A stretch of DNA of 64,000 nt from Thiothrix unzii (GTDB taxonomy: Bacteria; Pseudomonadota; Gammaproteobacteria; Thiotrichales; Thiotrichaceae). The position numbers and the translations under genes are program-made. This document shows positions 16,496 through 25,788 of the stretch, one piece after another. The DNA is taken from assembly GCF_017901175.1 (NCBI RefSeq), contig NZ_CP072793.1, forward strand, positions 1,736,001 through 1,800,000, in the 5' to 3' direction. The notes beneath the pieces were generated by a model. That model ran no database searches and was not told the DNA's origin. It saw only the letters and a list, made by a program, of their open reading frames with translations. Position 1 is the first letter of the stretch. Each line of letters begins with the position of its first letter.

Positions 16496-18135
16496 TCTCC
16501 TTGTTTACCGCGAATCAATGCGCTGGGCTGACGTTGCAAGGTTTCCGCTAAGGTGCGCACACTGCGCGAAGCCGCCGTGACCTCTTCCAACATTTCCTGT
16601 AATTGGTATTGTGTCGGGGAATTTTGCGCGGTCAAACGGTCAATATGCGACAGCGAACCCTGTAACTTTTGCAAGGTTTTGCTCATTTCTTGGGTAACAG
16701 TTGGCAGGGTTTGCTTATCCACGGTTTCCAGCACTTTTTTCGCCGCACGCACCGCTTGTTCGGCCTCGCTCAATACCCCGTTGAGGTTATCAACCGCTTT
16801 ATCCAACTTGCCGCTGTTCACCAGTTTTTTCACGCCATCCAAGGTTTCTTGCAAGCTGCCCATGATTTCCGTGGCTAACAACGGTAAATCGTCCAATGCG
16901 GAACCAATGGTCGGAAACTCGCTATAAAATTGCGTGGCAATGATTTCGGCCGGTGGCGGGTCTTTTTCCATGCTGAGTGTTACCAGTTTTTGCCCGGTCA
17001 ACAAACTGGCGGTTTCCATGCGAGCGCGTAAGCCTTTGCTTACCAGCTTGCTCATCATCGCGTGTGCTGCGTCTTTGCTAATGTTCTCATCGAAACGTTG
17101 CGGTTGAATGGACACCAAGACCGGAATACGGATTTCCTGTGATTTCATATCCATTTTCAGGTCAATGTTTTCGACTTTGCCCAACGGAATGCCTTGAAAC
17201 TCTACCGGCGCACCCACCGCTAAACCGCGCACCGAACCATTAAAATACATGACGTAATACAATTTCTGGGTAAATTGCTTTTCCTGAATCGCGGCGAAAT
17301 TCTTATACAATACGAATTCCGCATCCGCCGCGCTGATTTCACCCGCACCAATGGCTTTCGGGGTTTCAAAGGCCACGCCCCCGACTAATAACGAAGTCAG
17401 GGATTCCATCCGAAACTCCGCACCCGCCGCACTCATTTTAAATTCCGCACCGCTGGCATTCCAAAAGCGCGTAGTGGTGCGCACAAAATCGTAGTAAGGG
17501 TCACGGATAAACACTTCAAGTCTTACTTGATCTTGTTCCGGTAATAGCTTGTAATCTATGACTTCACCGACTTGCAATTGCTTGTAAAAAACCGGCGCAC
17601 CAATATCCATCGAGCCTAACGAATCCGACAGCAGGAAAAACCGCCGCCCGCTTTCCGAAGGCGCGATCACTGGCGGACGCTCTTCCCCTTGGTAAAAACT
17701 CAAATCATCGGTATTACTGCCCGGATCCATGCCAATATACGTGCCGGAAAACAGTGTGGTTAACCCGGAAACACCCGAACGGTTAATATTCGGTTTGACC
17801 ACCCAAAACCGCGCATCACTACCCAAATGTTGCCCGATTTCCTTATTTAACTCGATAGCCGCTTCAATGTATTTCAGGTCATCACTGAGTTTAAGTTCCT
17901 TCACTTTACCCACCGTGACCGCTTTGAAACGCACTTCGGTTTTGCCGGAAATAATGCCTTCCGCACTGGTGAACTGCACCACGATTTCCGGGCCTTTCGC
18001 GTACCAAATCTGGAACAATAACCAGAAACCCACCAATAAAGCGGTCAAAGGAATCAACCATACCGGCGAAGGCCAGCGTTGCTCACGCACATTCACCTCT
18101 GCCAATGGTATTAACTGATCCGTCGACGTACTCAT
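16492..18135 (-). CDS. pqiB: PqiB-type MCE protein (intermembrane lipid transport)
   Basis: The 547-residue protein has one N-terminal membrane helix (VWLIPLTALLVGFWLLFQIW) followed by three MCE domains. The first opens GPEIVVQFTSAEGIISGKTEVRF, the second around GSMDIGAPVFYKQLQVGEV, and the third GSVRGLAVGAPVEFQGIPLGKV (in part). The C-terminal ~150 residues are helical and likely coiled-coil (LNGVLSEAEQAVRAAKKVLE), forming the needle that spans the periplasm in PqiB. Length matches E. coli PqiB (546). It overlaps pqiA and pqiC by 4 bp each. Confidence 0.96.
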   Translation of the reverse strand: MSTSTDQLIPLAEVNVREQRWPSPVWLIPLTALLVGFWLLFQIWYAKGPEIVVQFTSAEGIISGKTEVRFKAVTVGKVKELKLSDDLKYIEAAIELNKEIGQHLGSDARFWVVKPNINRSGVSGLTTLFSGTYIGMDPGSNTDDLSFYQGEERPPVIAPSESGRRFFLLSDSLGSMDIGAPVFYKQLQVGEVIDYKLLPEQDQVRLEVFIRDPYYDFVRTTTRFWNASGAEFKMSAAGAEFRMESLTSLLVGGVAFETPKAIGAGEISAADAEFVLYKNFAAIQEKQFTQKLYYVMYFNGSVRGLAVGAPVEFQGIPLGKVENIDLKMDMKSQEIRIPVLVSIQPQRFDENISKDAAHAMMSKLVSKGLRARMETASLLTGQKLVTLSMEKDPPPAEIIATQFYSEFPTIGSALDDLPLLATEIMGSLQETLDGVKKLVNSGKLDKAVDNLNGVLSEAEQAVRAAKKVLETVDKQTLPTVTQEMSKTLQKLQGSLSHIDRLTAQNSPTQYQLQEMLEEVTAASRSVRTLAETLQRQPSALIRGKQGE

Positions 18136-19277
18136 TTACCCTGCTCCCGCTGGCGCGAAATATTCCAAATCAAATGTTCATCCAAAGTGCGTGCCGCTAA
18201 CATCGTCAATACCACCACCGCTGCGAAGGAAAAACTACCCGCATTCGCTTCCACCCGCGCTAAATTACCGAACTGCACCAACCCTATCAAAATCGCAATC
18301 ACAAATATATCCACCATTGACCAGCGTCCTAAATACTCAATGATATGATACAAACGCATTCGTTCCTGTTGCCGCCAACTGGATTTCCACTGAATCGTGA
18401 TTAATAAAAAACTCAAGGTAATCAACTTCATCAAAGGCACAACAACGCTCGCGGCGAACACAATTAATGCCAACGGCCATTGCCCCGTCGCCCATAAATA
18501 AAACACCCCGCTGACAATGGTATCAGGCTGCCCCAACCCCAGTTTGTAAGCACTCATAATCGGCAAAACATTCGCAGGGATGTACAAAATCATGGCGGCA
18601 ATCAGCAACGCCCAAGTCACTTCAATACTGTTAGCACGCACAACACGGGCTGGTGGCTCCATCCCTAATTCACGCCAAACGCTCGAAGGTTCCAGCGTAG
18701 CTGTTGCCGCCGCCATCACCACAATCAACCCGGCAAACGACCAAAACGCAGGCCCCACAATCAACGTTGCCACCGTCCCCAATTTGACTAGGGAAACCAA
18801 AATGCTCAACATGAATACTTCGAGCATTCCCCACGGACGTAATTCCCGTTGCCAGTGAAATAAAAATGCTGCCATTTGCGGTCGCCAGCGGTAGCGAATC
18901 GTCAAGCTAATCACCAGCAACGACAGCAACTCAAACAACGGAAAAATCACCAGATTCAGCACCAGTAAAACCGCCACAATCGGATAATCCTGATCCCAAA
19001 ACGCAATACTTGCACCGAACAAATGCAACTCTTGCTCCATGCCCTGAGTGCTCAACCCCAACAACGGCCAGACATTGCTAATGCTAAACAACACCAAACC
19101 CGCAATGGTCAGTGCCAACACCGTTTCCATCATGCGCGGGCGATTGCGGTACAACACCGCATTGCAACGGCGGCACGTCGCGACTTGCCCCGCCGCTACC
19201 GGACGGTAATGGTGTACTTGACCACACGCCTGACACGTCATGTTGCTAGGAAAACTCGCCATGATAAACGTTGTCAT
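18132..19277 (-). CDS. pqiA: PqiA-type inner-membrane protein
   Basis: The 381-residue protein has an N-terminal zinc ribbon (C15-x2-C18 and C35-x2-C38) and two repeats of the four-helix PqiA domain. The first domain starts at ETVLALTIAGLVLFSISNVWP and the second at VTWALLIAAMILYIPANVLP (each in part). It is the inner-membrane partner of PqiB in lipid transport between membranes. Start choice is uncertain: ATG at 19277 or the internal Met at 19262 (MASFPSNMTCQACG), which sits closer to the zinc ribbon. Confidence 0.94.
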   Translation of the reverse strand: MTTFIMASFPSNMTCQACGQVHHYRPVAAGQVATCRRCNAVLYRNRPRMMETVLALTIAGLVLFSISNVWPLLGLSTQGMEQELHLFGASIAFWDQDYPIVAVLLVLNLVIFPLFELLSLLVISLTIRYRWRPQMAAFLFHWQRELRPWGMLEVFMLSILVSLVKLGTVATLIVGPAFWSFAGLIVVMAAATATLEPSSVWRELGMEPPARVVRANSIEVTWALLIAAMILYIPANVLPIMSAYKLGLGQPDTIVSGVFYLWATGQWPLALIVFAASVVVPLMKLITLSFLLITIQWKSSWRQQERMRLYHIIEYLGRWSMVDIFVIAILIGLVQFGNLARVEANAGSFSFAAVVVLTMLAARTLDEHLIWNISRQREQGK

Positions 19278-19485
19278 ATTCCAAAATAATGGGGGGTCAG
19301 TATAGCCAGATTGACGAATACCAACCAGTTACAAACCGGCATCCCCGAAAAATGCCCGGTTGCATCAAGAAATTTAGCAAAAATACCCCGATTATCAGGG
19401 TAAAAGCCCCCTGAAATCCGTTAAAATACCGCCGTACTGATCGTTACCCGATTACCGCAATTACATAGGAAGGAGTTTCAACTAC

Positions 19486-21663
19486 ATGGCAACCCGCGAA
19501 GAACTCAGCGCACAAGCATCCGCCTGCAACGATGCAGAATCCTACGCCGCCCTTGCTAAGCAAGCAGCAGCCGCACCCGCCGATTTGGACTACGCCAAAG
19601 AACTGCTTGCAAAGGGCGAATCCAACTGCTCCTTCCCCGCGCATTATGTCGCTGTTGCGGAAGGCTATGTGGCGGCTGGTGATAACGACAAAGCCGCTGC
19701 CCTGTACGACGAAGCCGCCAATGCGTGCTTTGATGCCAAAGAAAAAGCTGAAACTGGCTACAGCATTGCCAAATTCCTCGGCGACCGCGACAAAGGCCGC
19801 GCCCTGTTGGAAGAAGCCATCAGCGAAACCACCAACACCACCGAGCTGCTGTCTTACGCCGGTTACGTGCAAGACGCGCTGCAAGACAACGCGCTGGCGA
19901 ACAAACTGTTCAGCAAAGTCACTGCCAACTGCAAAAGCATTGCCGACTACCAGAAACTGGCGAGCGACATTAAAAACAGCGGCAACCCCACTACCGCGCT
20001 GATGGTCTTCAAAAAGGCCGCACCTTCCAGCAGCGAAACTGCCGATGTGGTGAGCTTCGCTAAGGGTTTGAAAGACCTGTTCAGCGATGATAAAGAAGTC
20101 GCAGCAACACTGGGCGATGCGGAAAGCAACTGCATGTTCCCCGCGCAATTCGTGGTGCTCGCAGGCGGTTTCATGAACCTGCTCGGCGACAAAGCCAAAG
20201 CCGAAGATTTGCTGGAACAAGGTAAAAACTTCGCCATGAGCGGTGAAGAAAACCTCGATCTGGCAACCGGTTACGCCAGCTTGCTGAACGATCAAGCCAC
20301 CGCTAAAGATATGTACGGTGTTGCCCTGAACGAATTCAGCGGCAAAGAAGACCTGCTGAAACTCGCCAGTGCCGTTGCCGCCAACATGGATGACAAAACC
20401 ATCGCAGGCAAAGCTTACGACAAACTCGCCAGCAAACTCAGCACCCCTACCGATTTGGCAATGTTGGCAAAAGCTGTCAACGACAACCTCGGTGATAAAG
20501 ACCGCGTTGCCAGCATTTACGCCGCCGCCGAAAGCAAAGCCACTAACGCTGCCGCCTTGGTATCACTCGCAGGCGAAGTCAACGCCAACCTGCAAGACCC
20601 TGCTAAAACCAACGCGCTGTACGCCAAAGCGGTGGACGCTTGCAAAGTTTACACTGACGCAACCAGCATCCTCGAAGCACTGGCGAAAAATCCAGCCGAT
20701 GCCGCACTCGCAGCCACTTCCCTGCAAAAAGCCTTGGAACTGACCGAAACCAACGCACAAGTGTTAGACGTAGCGCAACGCGCACAAAAACTGACACCGG
20801 GCGACAATACCGTGGTTATCCAGGCTCTCGACAAAGCCGAAGCTAACGTCAGTTCCCTCGATGAAATGCGCAAACTGGCCAATGCCTCCAAGCAATTGCT
20901 GGCGGATGATGCCGAGCGCAACGACCGTATTAGCGGGAAATTGGCAAAACGTGAAGCTAGCCAAGCGCGTTACACCGAATTCCAAAATCAGGAAAAAACC
21001 CTGACGCGCCCCAACCAGTTCATTGCACTGGCAAGCGCGGTGGTCGAAGAACTGGAAGACACCTCCTACGCCAGCCAATTGCTGACCACGGCGGAAGAAA
21101 AGATGCAGGATGCAGGTACATTCAGCTTTGCCGCTTACCAGCCACTGATCGTTTCCGTCGGCAACCTGGTCAAAGACAAAGCATGGTTAGCGCGTTTGCT
21201 CGACTTAGCCGCGAACAACAGCAATACCTTTGCCCAAGTGCGCAACCTCGGCGAAACCGTCAGCAAGCAACTCAGCGACACCGAGTTTGGTAAAACCTGG
21301 ACGCAGCAATTCTACGCCGCACAACTGGAAAAACTGGATGCCAGCAACGCCAGTACTTTCGAGTACAACAAGCTTGCCAAAGCGGTGAAAGAGCATTTGG
21401 ATGACGACGCGCAAGCACAAACCATTTTGGACAAAGGCGAAGCCAAAGCCGAAAACCATTTCCACTTTGCTTACATGGCAGAACTGGCGCAAAAATGGGG
21501 CAATAGCAGCAAAGCCGAAAGCCTGTATGCCAAAGCCACGGCTGCGTGTCAGGATGCCAGCCAGCAACGCGAATTGGCGGATTTGATGCGTAAAGCGGGT
21601 GTGGTTAGCACAGTGGCGCAAGCGGCAATGCAGAGCCAAGGTGGTAAGGGTACTTACTGGTAA
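19486..21663 (+). CDS. Large cytosolic alpha-helical repeat (TPR/Sel1-like) protein, unknown function
   Basis: The 725-residue protein is Ala-, Lys-, Asp- and Glu-rich and built of helical hairpins of ~35-40 residues. Units repeat patterns such as KAAALYDEAANAC, KAEDLLEQGKNFA, and KAESLYAKATAAC, which resemble TPR units. Two segments are clearly related: ESNCSFPAHYVAVAEGY (about 45) and ESNCMFPAQFVVLAGGF (about 208). There is no signal peptide or membrane helix. A strong ribosome site (GGAAGGAG) precedes the ATG. Single-gene unit with a terminator at 21709. A scaffold role is plausible but unproven. Confidence 0.85.
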   Translation: MATREELSAQASACNDAESYAALAKQAAAAPADLDYAKELLAKGESNCSFPAHYVAVAEGYVAAGDNDKAAALYDEAANACFDAKEKAETGYSIAKFLGDRDKGRALLEEAISETTNTTELLSYAGYVQDALQDNALANKLFSKVTANCKSIADYQKLASDIKNSGNPTTALMVFKKAAPSSSETADVVSFAKGLKDLFSDDKEVAATLGDAESNCMFPAQFVVLAGGFMNLLGDKAKAEDLLEQGKNFAMSGEENLDLATGYASLLNDQATAKDMYGVALNEFSGKEDLLKLASAVAANMDDKTIAGKAYDKLASKLSTPTDLAMLAKAVNDNLGDKDRVASIYAAAESKATNAAALVSLAGEVNANLQDPAKTNALYAKAVDACKVYTDATSILEALAKNPADAALAATSLQKALELTETNAQVLDVAQRAQKLTPGDNTVVIQALDKAEANVSSLDEMRKLANASKQLLADDAERNDRISGKLAKREASQARYTEFQNQEKTLTRPNQFIALASAVVEELEDTSYASQLLTTAEEKMQDAGTFSFAAYQPLIVSVGNLVKDKAWLARLLDLAANNSNTFAQVRNLGETVSKQLSDTEFGKTWTQQFYAAQLEKLDASNASTFEYNKLAKAVKEHLDDDAQAQTILDKGEAKAENHFHFAYMAELAQKWGNSSKAESLYAKATAACQDASQQRELADLMRKAGVVSTVAQAAMQSQGGKGTYW

Positions 21664-21680
21664 ACAACCGGCAAGCTCCA

Positions 21681-21707
21681 GTAGGGGCGTATCGCATACG
21701 CCCTCTT
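21681..21707. repeat. REP-like palindrome, GTAGGGGC...GCCCTCT family
   Basis: GGGCGTAT, a CGC loop, and ATACGCCC form a hairpin. It shares the outer GTAGGGGC and GCCCTCT with the double palindrome at 1721-1796, while the inner stem sequence differs (GTAT here, AGAC there) yet stays self-complementary. It lies between the helical-repeat gene and its terminator. Confidence 0.65.
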
Positions 21708-21708
21708 C

Positions 21709-21740
21709 AAAAAAAACCCCGCAATGCGGGGTTTTTTATT
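21709..21740. terminator. Bidirectional intrinsic terminator
   Basis: AACCCCGC and GCGGGGTT pair around a three-base loop, with A-runs on the left and a T-run on the right. It can serve the plus-strand helical-repeat gene and the convergent cytochrome c peroxidase gene. Confidence 0.9.
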
Positions 21741-21754
21741 ACGGTCACATAACC

Positions 21755-22834
21755 TTACGATTTTTTCGCAGCGTCGTCTGTTTTAGCTGCATCGCCTTTA
21801 CCGAACGGATCAGGGCGTGGGGTATCGTTAGTAGACGGTGGCAAAATCGGCAACTTAATGTCAGGTTGCTTACCGGTCAGAGTTTTCAGGAATGACACGA
21901 TGTCAGCCGTTTCAGCATCAGAGAATTTCTTACCCAACTGGATTTGGCCCATAATGGTGACAGCTTCTTCCAAGGTTTTCGCAGCACCATCGTGGAAGTA
22001 CGGGTAAGTCATTTCTACGTTGCGCAGTGTAGGCACTTTGAACTTGAAGCGGTCAGCATCTTTGCCGGTAACGCCTACTAAACCTTCCGCTTTGCTGTCG
22101 GTTTTGTACGGTTCAACTGCACCCATTTTCTGGAAGCTAGAGCCGCCAACTGCCGGGCCATTGTGGCACGCTACGCAACCGCTATCCTTGAACAACTTGT
22201 AACCGTTGAGTTCTTTGTCATTCATCGCGGTGGCATCGCCTTTCAACCAACGGTCAAATTTAGAATCAGGCGTGACTAAGGTTTCTTCAAACGCAGCAAT
22301 CGCGTCAGTCACCATGTCAATGTCGATTTTGTCTTTGCCGAAAGCCATTTTGAACTCGTCCTTATACGCTGGAATGGATTCCAGTACGTCGATAGCGAGT
22401 TCATGGGTGAACGCCATTTCGCCGGGGTTGGCAATCGGGCCGCCCGCTTGGGCTTTCAGGTCTTTCGCACGACCATCCCAGAATTGCGCAACGTTCATGC
22501 TGGAATTAAGGACGGTTGGGGAGTTGATCGGGCCTTGTTGCCAATGGTCGCCGATAGAGGTCGGCAGGTTATCCGTACCGCCCATGCTCAAGTTATGGCA
22601 AGAGTTGCAGGAAATGAAACCGGATTTGGAAAGGCGTGGGTCGAAATACAGCTTTTTGCCCAGTTCAACCATCGCTTCTTTAGGAACGTAAGATGGCAAC
22701 GGTTTAATCGGTTCATCTTTAACCGTAGATGCGGCAGCAGCTTCGGCGGGCTTAGCTGGCTCTTCTTTCGAAGCCCAGACAGCGGTTGCGACACTGAGGG
22801 CTAATACGGAAACCGCGAGCATTTTGATCTTCAT
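21755..22834 (-). CDS. ccp: Di-haem cytochrome c peroxidase (CcpA/MauG family)
   Basis: The 359-residue periplasmic protein reduces hydrogen peroxide to water with electrons from small cytochromes. It has a signal peptide (LAVSVLALSVATAVWA), a Pro/Ala-rich spacer, and two haem c motifs, CNSCH at 76-80 and CVACH at 220-224. FWDGRA and the FKVPTLRNVEMTYPYFHDG segment are typical of bacterial CCPs. An AGGAGA ribosome site precedes the start, and an FNR-type box lies 68 bp upstream, as is common for ccp genes used when oxygen is low. The C-terminal ~30 residues are Pro/Asp/Lys-rich and likely disordered. Confidence 0.95.
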   Translation of the reverse strand: MKIKMLAVSVLALSVATAVWASKEEPAKPAEAAAASTVKDEPIKPLPSYVPKEAMVELGKKLYFDPRLSKSGFISCNSCHNLSMGGTDNLPTSIGDHWQQGPINSPTVLNSSMNVAQFWDGRAKDLKAQAGGPIANPGEMAFTHELAIDVLESIPAYKDEFKMAFGKDKIDIDMVTDAIAAFEETLVTPDSKFDRWLKGDATAMNDKELNGYKLFKDSGCVACHNGPAVGGSSFQKMGAVEPYKTDSKAEGLVGVTGKDADRFKFKVPTLRNVEMTYPYFHDGAAKTLEEAVTIMGQIQLGKKFSDAETADIVSFLKTLTGKQPDIKLPILPPSTNDTPRPDPFGKGDAAKTDDAAKKS

Positions 22835-22901
22835 GACTATCTCCTGTTCTTATGAGTAAAGCGTGACAGGACTCATGGTAGACACTAGGAGAAACCCTTG
22901 C

Positions 22902-22915
22902 TTGACACACATCAA
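22902..22915 (-). promoter_or_regulatory. FNR/ANR-type activator site upstream of ccp
   Basis: On the minus strand TTGATGTGTGTCAA matches TTGAT-N4-ATCAA with one mismatch. A TACCAT -10-like hexamer begins about 28 bases downstream (22880-22875), close to the class II activation spacing. This suggests oxygen-limited induction of the peroxidase. Confidence 0.7.
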
Positions 22916-22990
22916 GAAATTTCCCCACAAATGATAGGTTTTTTAGCTCATATCAATCGGTTTTTTAGATAAACACTCAGTAGCAGGCAT

Positions 22991-23024
22991 AAAAAAAGCG
23001 GACAACACCAGCGCGTTACCCGCT
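22991..23024 (-). terminator. Intrinsic terminator of dsbC
   Basis: On the minus strand AGCGGGTAAC pairs with GTTGTCCGCT (10 bp with a G-U pair) and is followed by a U-run (22997-22991). It lies 22 bp after the dsbC-like stop. Confidence 0.85.
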
Positions 23025-23045
23025 CTTCATTATCGTTTTTGACGA

Positions 23046-23786
23046 TTAATTGGCTTTATTTTTGGACTCAGATTCCAACATTTGCACCAATTGATCAGCA
23101 GGGCGGAAGCCCGGAATCATCATGCCATCAACCGTTATTAACGCTGGCGTGCCGTTTACGCCCAGTTTTTGACCGAGTTCAAACTGGTCTTTCACTGGAT
23201 TTGTGCATTCTTTAGCGGGCAATTCCTTACCTTCGTTTTTCACTTGGTTAAGTGCCGCAACCTTATCATCTGAACACCAAATGTTAACCATTTTCTTGTA
23301 AGCTGGTGAGCCTACGCCAGCACGCGGGTATGCCAAATAACGTACTGTTACGCCTTTTTCATTTAAGGCCGGAACTTCTTTGTGCAACTTCACGCAGAAA
23401 GGGCAATCAACGTCGGTGAACGCATAAACAATGTGTTTTTCATCGCCTTTCGCTTTGAATTCAATGGCGGATGCCGCGTCAATTTTCGCAACCACTTCTT
23501 TACGATCACCGGAGCGGGACAATTCTGTCAGGTTGCTTTTGCTTTGCGCATCAATGAGATCGCCTGCAAATACATAACGCGCGTCGCCACTGACGTAAAT
23601 CACTTCGCCGCCGAATTTCGCTTCAAACACGCCCGCTACCGGGGTTGCTTTCAACGAGTCTGGTGCGCCACCAAACATCGGTTTCATTTTTTCGCCCAAA
23701 TCTGCCGGAACAGCGGTTTCCGCAACTGCCCAACTGCTAGCCAATGCGATGCTAATAGCAGCACCCAAAATCAGTTTTTTATACAT
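23046..23786 (-). CDS. dsbC: DsbC-type thiol:disulfide isomerase
   Basis: The 246-residue periplasmic protein corrects wrong disulfides. The start at MYKKLILGAAISIALASSWA is preferred over the upstream in-frame ATG because it begins a clean signal peptide, cleaved near AVAET. Residues ~25-95 are the dimerisation domain; residues ~115-246 are the thioredoxin fold with the active site C128-P-F-C131 (DVDCPFCVKLH) and the cis-Pro loop GVNGTPALI. A further cysteine pair (IWCSD and KECTN) matches the second disulfide of DsbC. DsbC substrates are multi-cysteine exported proteins; the giant repeat protein at the right edge is a possible one, but that is speculation. Confidence 0.94.
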   Translation of the reverse strand: MYKKLILGAAISIALASSWAVAETAVPADLGEKMKPMFGGAPDSLKATPVAGVFEAKFGGEVIYVSGDARYVFAGDLIDAQSKSNLTELSRSGDRKEVVAKIDAASAIEFKAKGDEKHIVYAFTDVDCPFCVKLHKEVPALNEKGVTVRYLAYPRAGVGSPAYKKMVNIWCSDDKVAALNQVKNEGKELPAKECTNPVKDQFELGQKLGVNGTPALITVDGMMIPGFRPADQLVQMLESESKNKAN

Positions 23787-23920
23787 CGTTTCTCTAGTCC
23801 TGAATGAAATCAAATCGGTTTTTGTATTGTCAAGCCAATGGCTTGCAACCTTATCACGCTTGATAATCGCTGTATATCTTCACTGAAAAAGCGGGTAAAA
23901 GGTCGTTCCATGCGCCGCTA

Positions 23921-24451
23921 TTAATCCTGTTTCACAAAAATCAGTTTGTCGGTGGCAAAACCCAAGCTTTTCGCTTTATTGACTAACCGCTGTTGTACTG
24001 CTGGATCCAATTTCGGGGTGCGTGACAGCAACCACAAGTACTCGCGGTCATTGCCTGCAATCAACACGTATTGGTAATTCGGGTCGAGTTCCACGATGTT
24101 GTAACCGCCGTAGAACGGGCCAAAGAACGACACTTTCAGTTGCCCGACATCTTTTGCACCGACGAATTTAGCGCGGCCTTCCGCCTCTTCCCATTGCTGC
24201 TTGGCGGTGTTGTAACCCCGATTCATGACGCGAATATCACCATCGTCACGCGGACTGTATTCCGCCGTCACCTGCTCCAAACCGCGCTCGAAGGAATGAT
24301 CCAGCCGCGCTACTTCATACCATTTGCCCAGATAACGCTCAACTTGGAAACCTGTGACTGGTGTTATGCCGTCTGGAATCCCGACACAAGCGGATAACAA
24401 CAGTGCCAAACCCAGCAACCCTACGTAAGATAATTTTTTGTACAATTTCAT
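23921..24451 (-). CDS. blc: Bacterial lipocalin (Blc-like outer-membrane lipoprotein)
   Basis: The 176-residue lipoprotein has a signal with lipobox LLLSAC (C22) and the lipocalin signature VTGFQVERYLGKWYEVARLD followed by QVTAEYSPRDDG and the YVLIAGNDREYLWLLSRTP segment. Blc-type lipocalins bind lysophospholipids and serve membrane repair. The start at 24451 follows AAGGAG at good spacing; the longer frame from 24487 lacks such a site. Unlinked to its neighbours except by proximity. Confidence 0.94.
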   Translation of the reverse strand: MKLYKKLSYVGLLGLALLLSACVGIPDGITPVTGFQVERYLGKWYEVARLDHSFERGLEQVTAEYSPRDDGDIRVMNRGYNTAKQQWEEAEGRAKFVGAKDVGQLKVSFFGPFYGGYNIVELDPNYQYVLIAGNDREYLWLLSRTPKLDPAVQQRLVNKAKSLGFATDKLIFVKQD

Positions 24452-24563
24452 CACTAAACTCCTTGTAAACTGTAACCATAATAGCACTGAAGTTGTACAT
24501 TATTGATAATCGGTAGTAATAATGCGGTTTTGTAACGGCCCAAGACAAAAGGTTAATCACCCC

Positions 24564-24935
24564 ATGACAACCCCGAAAGTCACCTGTTTCCATGACGGCG
24601 AATGCCCCTTATGCAATCTTGAAATCAACGGCATGAAAAAACTCGACAAGGCGGGCAATATCCAGTGGGTCGACATCACCAAAGAACCTGAAGCATTAGC
24701 GGCGGCGGGCATTACCTACAAGCAGGCGATGGCTCGCATCCACGTTATCGACGCGGGGCAACAAATGCAAACTGGCGTGCGCGGTTTTATTGCGGTGTGG
24801 AAACAACTTCCCTACTACCACCTCATCGCCGGACTGCTTGAACGTTTGCCGTTTTTGATTGCAATAATGGACGCGGGGTATCGGGTGTTTGCGTATTACC
24901 GTTTGCCGTTGACTGGAAAAAAACGGGTGGAATAA
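24564..24935 (+). CDS. DUF393 (YuxK-like) thiol-disulfide-type protein
   Basis: The 123-residue protein belongs to the DCC/DUF393 family, a thioredoxin-like fold named for its DxxCxxC motif. Here it reads FHDGECPLCNLEI near the start. Further family features are IQWVDITKEPEAL and GVRGFIAVWKQLP. The start at MTTPKVTC is preferred; the frame extends 14 residues upstream without a convincing ribosome site. Function in the family is not settled. Confidence 0.85.
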   Translation: MTTPKVTCFHDGECPLCNLEINGMKKLDKAGNIQWVDITKEPEALAAAGITYKQAMARIHVIDAGQQMQTGVRGFIAVWKQLPYYHLIAGLLERLPFLIAIMDAGYRVFAYYRLPLTGKKRVE

Positions 24936-24993
24936 GACTGCATCTGTTGGCGCATCAAACACCTCCGTTTCGTTCAAACCGTGTAGCGTGTGA

Positions 24994-25554
24994 TTACCCC
25001 GTGAATGCTTCTTTGGAAGCCAGATACACTAATTCCTCCGCTGTACTTTCACGTTTTAGCACCACGTTACGGTGTGGAAAACGCCCAAAGCGGCGCACAA
25101 TCTCGTGGTGATGCCGTGCAAACCGCGCATTCGCTTCCAAACCAGCGAGTTCAAACAAGCGCACGGACTCATCCTGATCTGCCAGATGTTCGCTATGCAT
25201 TAACGGCATATAAAGAAAGCTGCGGCGTTCCTGCGGCAACAACGAGTCAAAGCCGCGAGCTACTGCGTATTTTGCGACCGCAACCGCTTGCTGTTCGGTA
25301 GCAAAACTACGGGCTTCCCCACGGAACATATTCAACGGGAACTGATCCAGCACGATACACAAAGCAAGACAACCTTCGGGTGTTGCTTGCCAAGCGTCCA
25401 TTTCACCAGCCGCTGCTTTTTCCCACAACACGCTGAAACGCTCGCGGATGTCGGCATCAATGACCGGGGTGGAAGCAAACCAATACTGTGGCATGGGCGG
25501 GGTATACCAAAAATCGAGAATGTCAGTTGGGGTAAACGGCGGTATTGGGTTCAT
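24994..25554 (-). CDS. DUF924 family protein
   Basis: The 186-residue protein matches DUF924: DILDFWYTPPMPQYWFAS at the N-terminus, LALCIVLDQFPLNMFRG, YMPLMHSEHLADQ, and RFGRFPHRN. The family is an all-helical, TPR-like fold of unknown role, widespread in proteobacteria. It stands alone on the minus strand; no signal peptide is seen. Confidence 0.9.
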   Translation of the reverse strand: MNPIPPFTPTDILDFWYTPPMPQYWFASTPVIDADIRERFSVLWEKAAAGEMDAWQATPEGCLALCIVLDQFPLNMFRGEARSFATEQQAVAVAKYAVARGFDSLLPQERRSFLYMPLMHSEHLADQDESVRLFELAGLEANARFARHHHEIVRRFGRFPHRNVVLKRESTAEELVYLASKEAFTG

Positions 25555-25788
25555 AGAGTTAGCCAGTCATATGTAGGGAGCAATGGGTCGGATACTAGAC
25601 GCAACACAAGCGATGGGCAACATTCAAAATATGTACAAATACCGTAGTGCGATTCGGGCGCAAGCAGCAACGATCAGAACAGAGCACTGTCACACTCTTG
25701 TACAATTACCCGATACAAAGCATGATTAATTGCAAGTCTTGTCCAGAATTACGACACTCAAGCCACAATCATTAGGAGGAACTCGACC

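Noticed and set aside
19444-20295. 283-codon minus-strand frame
   Set aside because: Antisense to the helical-repeat gene; Phe/Cys/Val-rich composition is the mirror of its Ala/Lys/Glu codons.
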